Source: CALGYY01 sp964585485 (GTDB lineage Bacteria > Bacteroidota > Bacteroidia > Bacteroidales > CAIWKO01). From it: 13,666 bases of DNA. The stretch is taken from the NCBI GenBank assembly GCA_964585485.1, contig CAZPDS010000062.1, positions 1-13,666 of the forward strand. Reading direction: 5' to 3'. Below are positions 1 to 5,331 of the stretch, piece by piece; within the stretch, counting starts at the first letter, position 1; every line of letters starts with the position of its first letter. The notes below the pieces were generated by a model. That model saw only the letters and a list, made by a program, of their open reading frames with translations, was not told the origin of the DNA and searched no databases. A program made the translations under genes and the position numbers.

Positions 1-232
1 CCGAGTTTACCGCGCTGAGCGTATAGAAGGGGCGGTCGAGGCATTGCGAGATAATATGCGCCAGGGTGGTCTTGCCCACGCCCGGCGGGCCCCATAAGAT
101 CATGGAGGGGATATTGCCCGATTCAATGGCTTTGCGCAGTATGGCCCCTTCGCCAAGAAGGTGGCTCTGTCCGATGTATTCATCAAGCGATTGGGGCCGA
201 AGCCTTTCGGCCAGCGGGATGTGGATGTCCAT
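1..232 (-). CDS. rarA: RarA/MgsA replication-associated AAA+ ATPase, N-terminal part (cut by window edge)
   Basis: The first 77 residues are visible; the gene continues past base 1. They begin MDIHIPLAERLRPQSLDEYI and contain GQSHLL, then a Walker A motif GPPGVGKTT at about residues 48-56, then the segment PFYTLSAVNS. This is the N-terminal signature of the RarA/MgsA (WRNIP1-like) clamp-loader-related ATPases, which act at stalled replication forks. The ATG at 230-232 is the only plausible start because an in-frame stop lies a few codons upstream. RuvB-type helicases share Walker A but not the AERLRP / IGQSHLL arrangement. The Walker B, sensor and C-terminal tetramerisation regions lie outside the window, so integrity cannot be judged. 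Confidence 0.88.
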   Translation of the reverse strand, partial: MDIHIPLAERLRPQSLDEYIGQSHLLGEGAILRKAIESGNIPSMILWGPPGVGKTTLAHIISQCLDRPFYTLSAVNS

Positions 233-246
233 GGCGGTGTTTTATG

Positions 247-254
247 CAAAGATA
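247..254 (-). promoter_or_regulatory. -7 promoter box of rarA (TATCTTTG)
   Basis: On the minus strand this reads TATCTTTG, a full match to the Bacteroidota -7 consensus TA-N2-TTTG. It lies about 15 nt before the rarA ATG, which implies a very short leader. The position of the -33 element falls in the GGAATA-type direct repeat; no clear TTG is visible at normal spacing. Confidence 0.5.
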
Positions 255-255
255 C

Positions 256-297
256 GGAATAAGGAATAGGGAATAATGAAAGGAATAAGGAATAGGG
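256..297. repeat. Direct repeat GGAATAAGGAATAGGG (two copies)
   Basis: Two identical 16-nt copies occupy 256-271 and 282-297, joined by AATAATGAAA. Each is itself built from degenerate GGAATA(A/G) heptamers. The array sits directly upstream of the rarA -7 box. Similar purine-rich heptamer stretches occur between genes in many Bacteroidota genomes; whether they do anything here is unknown. Confidence 0.7.
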
Positions 298-314
298 CAT
301 AGGGTGGTGCATTC

Positions 315-358
315 GGGGGTATGTAGCGACGTTGCGTGCAACGTTTCTACATACCCCC
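315..358. repeat. 44-nt near-perfect palindrome, REP/MITE-like
   Basis: The arms are GGGGGTATGTAG (315-326) and CTACATACCCCC (347-358). The inner stem is ACGTTGC (329-335) with GCAACGT (338-344), leaving two loop bases. Twenty-one base pairs form a stem with one mismatch (327/346) and one G-T wobble (328/345). It has no T tract and lies between the divergent rarA and tRNA-Leu genes, so it is not a terminator. The core GACGTTGCGTGCAACGT resembles dispersed palindromes that recur in many bacterial genomes, usually attributed to REP-associated transposases; none is encoded here. Confidence 0.8.
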
Positions 359-418
359 TCGGAAATTTGGAATGAAAAATAAAAAATTGATAAAACGTAT
401 TTTGAAAAGTTTTTTTTG

Positions 419-426
419 TATTTTTG
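419..426 (+). promoter_or_regulatory. -7 promoter box of the tRNA-Leu pair (TATTTTTG)
   Basis: TATTTTTG matches TA-N2-TTTG and ends 10 nt before the mature 5' end of the first tRNA, so transcription would begin a few bases ahead of it. A TTTG at 401-404 is somewhat close for a -33 element; the TTG at 387-389 is too far. Confidence 0.5.
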
Positions 427-436
427 TCGCCCCGTT

Positions 437-520
437 GCCCAGGTGGTGGAACTGGTAGACACACCAGCTTGAGGGGCTGGCGCCCGTTAGGGTGTGCAAG
501 TTCGAATCTTGTCCTGGGCA
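437..520 (+). tRNA. tRNA-Leu (anticodon GAG)
   Basis: The acceptor stem GCCCAGG (437-443) pairs fully with CCTGGGC (513-519), with discriminator A520. The anticodon stem CCAGC/GCTGG encloses the loop TTGAGGG, giving anticodon GAG (reads CUC/CUU). A long variable arm (CGCCCGTTAGGGTGT region) marks a class II tRNA, and the T loop TTCGAAT is present. The discriminator A and the CUN-type anticodon fit leucine rather than serine. CCA is not encoded. Total length is 84 nt. Confidence 0.96.
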
Positions 521-587
521 CTTTTAGTAAATAGAGAACAGTGAAGAGTTTGGGGTGGAATTTTCTAACCTTACTTCACGAAAAACC

Positions 588-671
588 GCCCGGATGGCGG
601 AATTGGTAGACGCGCTAGTTTCAGGGACTAGTATTCTTACGGATGTGCAGGTTCGAGTCCTGTTCCGGGCA
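588..671 (+). tRNA. tRNA-Leu (anticodon CAG)
   Basis: The acceptor stem GCCCGGA (588-594) pairs fully with TCCGGGC (664-670), with discriminator A671. The anticodon stem CTAGT/ACTAG encloses TTCAGGG, giving anticodon CAG (reads CUG). It has a class II variable arm and T loop TTCGAGT; CCA is not encoded. It lies 67 nt after the GAG isoacceptor with the same 3' flank (GGGCACTTTTA), which suggests an old tandem duplication and a shared transcript. Confidence 0.96.
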
Positions 672-682
672 CTTTTAAAGCG

Positions 683-716
683 ATAAACCCCTTGTTTTCA
701 AGGGGTTTATTTTTTT
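683..716 (+). terminator. Intrinsic terminator after the tRNA-Leu pair
   Basis: ATAAACCCCTTG (683-694) and CAAGGGGTTTAT (699-710) form a perfect 12-bp stem with loop TTTT, followed by a T run to 716. It stands 12 nt after the second tRNA and would end the tRNA transcript. Confidence 0.9.
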
Positions 717-1060
717 GGGTATCCGGATTAGTATCCAAATTTCTGCAATCACCCCAAACATTCCCGTTTTTTGTTTTCAACATACTGTTCATGAACGGTA
801 TGGCTGGTCCCCGTTTTTTAAATGTCGTTTTTCGAACAAAAGTGTCAAAATAGAAGCAATATTGTTGAATCCTGTCGATAATGTATTCATTCAGCTTTTG
901 ATCAGATAGGCAGGGTAGGGGCTTTTCGCCATTATCCGCGTATTTATCGGGAATTTGTGGAGAGAATTGGTTCAATGGAATGTTTTCAATCACTTTCGTA
1001 GCCCTTTACTATCCATTTAGCCGTATCGTTTTTTTTTTTTTTCGCAATTACACGATTTAT
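717..1060. other. Intergenic stretch without a supported gene
   Basis: I see no credible gene between the tRNA terminator and the arsenic-operon promoter. An open minus-strand frame (637-993) exists, but its C-terminal part is translated from the tRNA-Leu(CAG) 3' half and its terminator. A 64-codon plus-strand frame (715-909) has no recognisable motif. The stretch includes a 14-T homopolymer at 1029-1042. Being AT-rich and lying between a tRNA 3' end and an accessory cluster, it could be the decayed edge of an integrated element, but no integrase domain or att duplication is visible. Confidence 0.4.
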
Positions 1061-1067
1061 TCATTTC

Positions 1068-1087
1068 ATTTCGTATTTTTGCGAAAT
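1068..1087 (+). promoter_or_regulatory. Promoter of the arsenic-mercury operon with candidate ArsR operator
   Basis: TATTTTTG at 1074-1081 matches the Bacteroidota -7 consensus TA-N2-TTTG, placing the transcription start near 1088. Around it, ATTTCG (1068-1073) and CGAAAT (1082-1087) form an inverted repeat with an 8-nt spacer that covers the -7 box. A repressor bound here would block transcription, as expected for ArsR-family control of the gene encoded two frames downstream. The operator assignment is inference. No good -33 motif is visible; a T14 run (1029-1042) lies just upstream. Confidence 0.5.
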
Positions 1088-1093
1088 ATAAAA

Positions 1094-1348
1094 ATGAATA
1101 TCACTATGATGGAAATTAAAATTCTTGGAACCGGTTGCGCCAATTGCAAAAATCTGGAAAAGGCCGTGCTGAAAGCGGTTGAAGAGGCCGGAATCGAAGC
1201 CAACGTTGAAAAAGTGGAGGATATCGTGAAGATCATGAATTACGGAATCATGCGGACGCCCGGACTGGTCGTAAACGGCCGCGTTATGCTGAGTGGCCGC
1301 GTTCCCTCGCTTAAGGAAATCAACGAAATTCTGGAAAGGAATAAATAG
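1094..1348 (+). CDS. Small thioredoxin-fold protein (redox-active disulfide protein 2 type), first gene of the ars operon
   Basis: This is an 84-residue protein without signal peptide. After a beta strand (MEIKILGTG) comes the active-site motif C15-A-N-C18, then a helix, and later TPGLVVNG with the cis-Pro typical of thioredoxin folds. Size and motif match the minimal thioredoxin/glutaredoxin-like family often annotated as redox-active disulfide protein 2. A cytosolic thiol relay, for example reducing ArsC or passing electrons to the exported CxxC partners, is an inference from context. The start could be 1094, 1106 or 1109: family members usually begin at MEIKILG (1109), and 1094 would leave only about 6 nt of leader. 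It is followed 1 nt later by arsR. It might correspond to ArsE of arsEFG operons, but I cannot confirm that. Confidence 0.8.
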   Translation: MNITMMEIKILGTGCANCKNLEKAVLKAVEEAGIEANVEKVEDIVKIMNYGIMRTPGLVVNGRVMLSGRVPSLKEINEILERNK

Positions 1349-1349
1349 G

Positions 1350-1697
1350 ATGGCGGCTAAACCAAAATTTTCAGAGGCGCAGCAGCAGATTGCCCGCATC
1401 GGCAAAGCGATCAGTCATCCCGCCCGCGTATACATATTGGAAAAACTTAGCAGCATGAATGCCTGCTGCACCAGCGGAGAAATGATTGATGATATCCCGA
1501 TCGCGCGTTCAACACTGTCGCAACACCTGAAGGAACTCAAGATCTCCGGCCTGATTCAGGGGAATATCGAGCCTCCCATGATTAAATATTGTATCAATCC
1601 GGCCAACTGGAAAATTGCGAAAGCCTTGCTGAATGAGTTTCTGAATGAACCGGCGCTGAGTGAGCATGAAAATAAATCCTGTTCAAAATTAAAATAA
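1350..1697 (+). CDS. arsR: ArsR/SmtB-family metalloregulatory repressor
   Basis: A 115-residue winged-helix protein. It has the ISHPARVYILEKL helix (about 21-33), then a recognition helix ARSTLSQHLKELKISGLI (about 52-69), and a wing ending near IKYCINP. These are hallmarks of ArsR repressors, which leave DNA when a thiol-reactive metal or metalloid binds. Cysteines lie at C39-C40, C81 and C111. The vicinal pair at the end of the third helix replaces the ELCVCDL motif of classical ArsR, so the inducer site is probably a C39/C40-based three-thiol site; which third Cys is used is unknown. It is encoded second in the operon, 1 nt after the thioredoxin-like gene and 5 nt before the first arsF-like gene, so it probably autoregulates the whole unit. 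Confidence 0.93.
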   Translation: MAAKPKFSEAQQQIARIGKAISHPARVYILEKLSSMNACCTSGEMIDDIPIARSTLSQHLKELKISGLIQGNIEPPMIKYCINPANWKIAKALLNEFLNEPALSEHENKSCSKLK

Positions 1698-1702
1698 AGT
1701 CT

Positions 1703-2236
1703 ATGAAAATCTTTAGTAAACCCGCCTTGTTTATAATGATGCTGACATTGCTGACGTCCTGTGGGTCGTCAACGATAAACGTTGAAAACCAGATGATTGA
1801 TTCCGCTGCGCAGCAATCTCAGGATACGGCCGCGATGGTGACGGATCAAGTAACGGACAGTCTGACTGCCGTCGGGGATGTTGGTGTAAAAAAGGAAGAA
1901 AAGCCGGTGGTGCTGGTTTATAACTTCCACGTTACCAACCGCTGCGCTTCCTGCGTGGCCATCGAAGAAGGGACCACCAAAACCTTGAATACGTACTTCG
2001 CTTCCGAGATGAAGAGCGGTCGGATTAAGCGCTACATCGTGAATGTGGATGACGAAGCCAACAGTAAAATCGCCGAGAAATACCAGGCCTTTGGCTCCGG
2101 CTTATATGTTACCCGCGTTTTCAAAGAAAAGGAAATGACCACTGATCTCACGGGCGATGGATTCAAATTCGCGAAAAATAAAGAGGATCGCTTTATCGAA
2201 ATTCTGAAAACAAAAATTGCCGAATACTTAAAATAG
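1703..2236 (+). CDS. arsF: ArsF-family CxxC lipoprotein (nitro-arsenical reduction, copy 1)
   Basis: A 177-residue protein with a lipoprotein signal: hydrophobic segment 9-18 and lipobox LTSC (C20). A low-complexity Ser/Asp/Thr linker runs to about residue 65, followed by a thioredoxin-like domain VVLVYNFHVTNRCASCVAIE with C81-x-x-C84. The (F/Y)xFH(V/I)TNRCxxCxxIE signature fits what NCBI calls the nitrophenyl compound nitroreductase subunit ArsF family, known from arsEFG operons that reduce nitroaromatic arsenicals and export the amino products. It would sit on the periplasmic face of a membrane. Gaps of 5 nt upstream and 4 nt downstream place it firmly in the operon. The family name is recalled, not searched; biochemical support for the family is thin. 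Confidence 0.78.
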   Translation: MKIFSKPALFIMMLTLLTSCGSSTINVENQMIDSAAQQSQDTAAMVTDQVTDSLTAVGDVGVKKEEKPVVLVYNFHVTNRCASCVAIEEGTTKTLNTYFASEMKSGRIKRYIVNVDDEANSKIAEKYQAFGSGLYVTRVFKEKEMTTDLTGDGFKFAKNKEDRFIEILKTKIAEYLK

Positions 2237-2240
2237 ATTT

Positions 2241-2678
2241 ATGAAGCAACTTGCCTTTTTCCTGCTCGCATTATTCCTGACTTGTCAGGCATATGGGCAA
2301 CAAACCAATGACAACGATACTGTCATTTCGAATAATCCAGCCAAGCTGAAGCTGAAAGTACTCTACTTTCATATCACCAACAGGTGCACTACCTGCCGTG
2401 GCATTGAAGCAAAGGTGCGAAAGACCCTCGATGAGCAATTTAAGAATGAGGTGGAAACGGGTGTTATCGATTTCTATGTGATGAATTGCGAACTTCCTGA
2501 GAATCAGGAATTAGTGAAGAAGTATGATGCCTATGGCGCTACCCTGGCGCTGACTTCCATGCAGAATGGCAAGGAACAAAGAACGGAAGATCTCACCAAT
2601 TGGGCGTTCCAAAAAACCCATGATCCGGAACTTTTTATTGAAGAATTAACGACAAAAATCAAAAACTATCTCAACTAA
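2241..2678 (+). CDS. ArsF-family CxxC secreted protein (copy 2)
   Basis: A 145-residue paralogue of the preceding gene. It has a Sec signal peptide (hydrophobic residues 4-15, likely cut after AYG at about residue 19) and a thioredoxin-like domain LYFHITNRCTTCRGIE with C49-x-x-C52. Both copies share the FHxTNRCxxCxxIE core, the stretch KYxA(F/Y)GxxL and C-terminal TKI. Copy 2 has no lipobox immediately before the mature domain and carries an extra Cys in MNCELP (C83), where copy 1 has NVDDE. One copy tethered and one soluble or differently cleaved suggests a relay or a heteromeric pair in the periplasm. The stop codon is immediately followed by the arsG start with no gap. Confidence 0.75.
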   Translation: MKQLAFFLLALFLTCQAYGQQTNDNDTVISNNPAKLKLKVLYFHITNRCTTCRGIEAKVRKTLDEQFKNEVETGVIDFYVMNCELPENQELVKKYDAYGATLALTSMQNGKEQRTEDLTNWAFQKTHDPELFIEELTTKIKNYLN

Positions 2679-3386
2679 ATGGAAGTATTGCAAAACTGGC
2701 TGGATGCCACCAACCTCCCGTTTCTGACGGCTTTCATCCTCGGCATTATGACGGCCATCAGCCCCTGCCCGCTGGCGATGAACATTACAGCCATTGGCTA
2801 TATCAGTAAAGATATCGAAAACAAAAAGAAAATTTTTTACAATGGACTTTGGTACACACTGGGCAGGGCTATTAGCTATACAACGCTGGGTGTTGTCCTT
2901 TTTATGGGCGCCAATACCTTTAAACTTGCCCGTTTCTTTCAGTTGCACGGAGAGAAATTCCTGGGACCCTTGCTGATTATTGTCGGCATCCTGATGTTCG
3001 ATTTCATTCGTCTCAATCTTCCTGCTTTCAGTAAACTGACCGACCGCATGCAGACCAACGGCCGCAAAGGCAATGGCTGGAGTGCCCTGCTGCTGGGGAT
3101 CGTTTTTGCACTCGCCTTTTGTCCGTACAGTGCCGTTTTATATTTTGGTATGCTGATACCTATCACGGTTAGCAGCCCATCCGGTTTATATCTGCCGTTT
3201 GTTTATGCCATTGCGACGGGATTGCCGGTTATCATTGTGGCCTGGCTGCTGGCTTTCAGCCTTTCCAGCGTAGGTGGCTTTTATAATAAGATCAAGGTAT
3301 TTGAAAAGTGGTTCCGACGTGTCGTGGCGATGATTTTTATTGTGGTCGGATGTTATTATGTGTATGTATTTTATATCGCCGCTTAA
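2679..3386 (+). CDS. arsG: ArsG-family efflux permease (DsbD/CcdA-like transmembrane protein)
   Basis: A 235-residue protein with about six hydrophobic helices. Two internal repeats each carry a Cys-Pro motif: AISPCPLAMN (C30) and AFCPYSAVLYF (C148). This pseudo-symmetric CP pair is the CcdA/DsbD transmembrane signature, which shuttles electrons from cytosolic thioredoxin to periplasmic CxxC proteins. ArsG of arsEFG operons belongs to this fold and has been assigned as an exporter of aminoaromatic arsenicals. Because two periplasmic CxxC proteins stand directly upstream and a cytosolic CxxC protein opens the operon, an electron conduit is at least as well supported by the sequence as export. 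It starts directly at the stop of the previous gene. Confidence 0.8.
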   Translation: MEVLQNWLDATNLPFLTAFILGIMTAISPCPLAMNITAIGYISKDIENKKKIFYNGLWYTLGRAISYTTLGVVLFMGANTFKLARFFQLHGEKFLGPLLIIVGILMFDFIRLNLPAFSKLTDRMQTNGRKGNGWSALLLGIVFALAFCPYSAVLYFGMLIPITVSSPSGLYLPFVYAIATGLPVIIVAWLLAFSLSSVGGFYNKIKVFEKWFRRVVAMIFIVVGCYYVYVFYIAA

Positions 3387-3397
3387 ACAATTCAGAC

Positions 3398-4741
3398 ATG
3401 GAAACAAGAAAAGAGATTAAGATACTTTTTTGGATTTTGGTGGTTTTTGGCTTCGCTTTCTTTTTGCCGATCGATAGCGCCCGCTTTACAACGGCGATTG
3501 ACGCTACCTTAGATCTGGTTAAATGGTACGCCCGCGAGCATGTTGTTTTGTGCCTGCTGCCGGCCTTTTTTATTGCCGGGGTCATTTCTATCTTTGTGAG
3601 CCAGGGATCCGTGTTGCGGTATTTCGGTGCCAATGCAAAAAAATGGCTGGCTTATTCAGTTGCCGCGGTTTCGGGAACTATCCTGGCCGTCTGTAGTTGT
3701 ACAATTCTTCCGCTTTTTTCCAGTATTCATAAGCGGGGAGCGGGCTTGGGCCCTGCTATCGCGTTCTTATACTCAGGTCCGGCCATCAACATCCTGGCCA
3801 TCATTCTTACCGCGCGGATTCTCGGCTTTGAAATGGGCGTGGCGCGAACGCTGGGCGCCGTCTCCTTTAGTGTTATCATCGGCCTGATCATGGCTTTTGT
3901 TTACCGCAAAGAGGAAAAAATTAAGAAGGAGGAACAAATGCACATTGAAGTTCCCCCTGAGAAGCGGCCCATGTGGAAAACCTCTTTTCATTTCTTTATC
4001 CTGGTGCTGATTCTGGTTTTTGCTAACTGGGGTAAACCCGCCGATGGCGATATTTCCAGTGCCTGGTTTTATATCTGGTTCTTTAAATGGACCATCACCG
4101 GCCTGCTTAGTATCGGACTGGTCTATTCCCTGATCAAAATCCTCAAGATCAAATGGTGGTGGGTGATTTTGGCCGCCCTGGTAACGGCCTTGTCGGCCGT
4201 GTTGGCAAGCTTGTTCATCCCCGATCCCAAATTGTCGCCCCTGCTTCCCATGCTGGTGGGTATTGCGGCCCTGAGTATCATTACCTTACTGGATCGTCAG
4301 GATCCCGACAACCGGGAGTGGACCATCGCCAGTTGGGGCTTTGCCAAACAGATTCTGCCCTTGCTGGCCGTTGGTGTGGTCACCGCCGGCTTTTTACTGG
4401 GATCCACCCACGACGGTCAGAGTATAGCCGGCATTATTCCTAATGAGTGGATCGCCTGGTTGGTGGGAGGGAACTCTGTATTTTCCAATTTTTTTGCTTC
4501 CATTGTGGGGGCCTTCATGTATTTTGCTACCCTTACGGAAGTGCCCATCCTGCAAGGCCTTATCGCTTCCGGTATGGGGAAAGGCCCCGCCCTGGCGTTA
4601 TTGCTTGCAGGGCCCTCGCTTTCCTTGCCCAACATGCTGGTTATCCGGGGGGTGATGGGTACCAAAAAAACGATGGTTTATGTAGGATTGGTTATTGTTT
4701 TGTCAACCCTGGGAGGGCTCATCTATGGAACCATTTTTTAA
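3398..4741 (+). CDS. arsP: ArsP-type organoarsenical efflux permease
   Basis: A 447-residue multi-pass membrane protein of the DUF318/ArsP_1 permease family. The first half has a helix pair containing AVCSCTILPLFSSIHKRGAG (C99, C101), then GPAIAFLYSGPAINILA. The second half has the matching repeat FATLTEVPILQGL...GPALALLLAGPSLSLPNM. A cytosolic Lys/Glu-rich loop (KEEKIKKEEQ, near residue 172) splits the halves. ArsP of Campylobacter and relatives exports trivalent methyl- and phenyl-arsenicals such as reduced roxarsone, which fits the ArsF/ArsG genes upstream. METRKEIKIL at 3398 is chosen because an upstream extension to 3308 would overlap arsG in another frame. The gap to arsG is 11 nt; the gap downstream is the only large one in the operon. 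Confidence 0.88.
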   Translation: METRKEIKILFWILVVFGFAFFLPIDSARFTTAIDATLDLVKWYAREHVVLCLLPAFFIAGVISIFVSQGSVLRYFGANAKKWLAYSVAAVSGTILAVCSCTILPLFSSIHKRGAGLGPAIAFLYSGPAINILAIILTARILGFEMGVARTLGAVSFSVIIGLIMAFVYRKEEKIKKEEQMHIEVPPEKRPMWKTSFHFFILVLILVFANWGKPADGDISSAWFYIWFFKWTITGLLSIGLVYSLIKILKIKWWWVILAALVTALSAVLASLFIPDPKLSPLLPMLVGIAALSIITLLDRQDPDNREWTIASWGFAKQILPLLAVGVVTAGFLLGSTHDGQSIAGIIPNEWIAWLVGGNSVFSNFFASIVGAFMYFATLTEVPILQGLIASGMGKGPALALLLAGPSLSLPNMLVIRGVMGTKKTMVYVGLVIVLSTLGGLIYGTIF

Positions 4742-4911
4742 CCCCCGGGCCTGGTGCTGATGGCCGACGTGCCGGTTTATAAGTACGTAAACGGATACCA
4801 GCTAACCAATTGCTTTTCGGTACAGGGCGGTTTGCGCAAGTCTTTTTCATTGTGCCGGAAGATAAAAAAGGCGGAAACATCAACGCTGTAATGATACCGA
4901 ATGAACCGGAT
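4742..4911 (+). other. 170-nt gap in the operon with a possible 43-codon ORF
   Basis: This is the only sizeable gap in the operon. A short frame, 4760-4891, starts MADVPVYKYVNGYQLTN and has no recognisable domain. Its TAA overlaps an ATG (4891) that is in frame with arsC, a TAATG arrangement like the one between hgcA and hgcB. The arsC frame itself is open from 4783. It could be a tiny coupled gene, a remnant of a lost gene, or plain spacer. No terminator hairpin or -7 box is evident. Confidence 0.3.
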
Positions 4912-5331
4912 ATGAAGAAGCGAATACTGATCCTTTGCACCGGCAACAGTTGCCGTAGTCAGATGGCGGAAGCTTATTTAAAGAAAATTAATCCATCGCT
5001 GGAGGTATATTCGGCGGGTACGCATCCGGCTGAACAAGTGAATCCATACGCCATCAAAGTTATGGCGGAAGCAGGGCTGGATCTGAGCGGCCATCGACCC
5101 GCGCGCGTTGATGACTTTCTTGATCAGGCGTTTGATTATGTAATCACCGTTTGTGATGGCGCCCGCGAAACCTGTCCGGTGTTTACCGGTAAAGTGGGGC
5201 AACGGCTTCATATGGGCGTTGAAGATCCGGCCGTGGCAAGGGGGTCGGAAGATGAGATTTTGTGTGCCTTCCGGCGAATCCGGGACGAGATCCGGCTTCG
5301 GTTTGGCAATTTTAATGATTCAATAAAATGA
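4912..5331 (+). CDS. arsC: Arsenate reductase ArsC, thioredoxin-coupled (LMW phosphatase fold)
   Basis: A 139-residue protein that reduces As(V) to As(III) in the cytosol. The N-terminal anion loop C9-T-G-N-S-C-R15-S is the low-molecular-weight tyrosine phosphatase P-loop with nucleophile C9. The other two redox cysteines appear as C81 and C88 in ITVCDGARETCPV, matching the three-cysteine relay of the pI258-type enzyme, and EDPA (D105) is the general acid region. So the donor is thioredoxin, not glutaredoxin. MKKRILILC at 4912 is the family-like start; ATG 4891 would add seven residues. Its last four bases overlap the hgcA start (ATGA), so the two are translationally coupled. The As(III) produced is the substrate of Acr3 three genes downstream. 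Confidence 0.95.
   Translation: MKKRILILCTGNSCRSQMAEAYLKKINPSLEVYSAGTHPAEQVNPYAIKVMAEAGLDLSGHRPARVDDFLDQAFDYVITVCDGARETCPVFTGKVGQRLHMGVEDPAVARGSEDEILCAFRRIRDEIRLRFGNFNDSIK

Noticed and set aside
100..521. Two minus-strand frames over the repeat region and first tRNA
   Set aside because: They run in other frames over rarA, the palindrome and tRNA-Leu(GAG); low-complexity products with no motif.
637..993. 118-codon minus-strand frame ending GTGLEPAHP
   Set aside because: Its C-terminal residues are the antisense translation of the tRNA-Leu(CAG) 3' half and terminator, a common false gene. The rest has no recognisable domain; an integrase remnant could not be supported.
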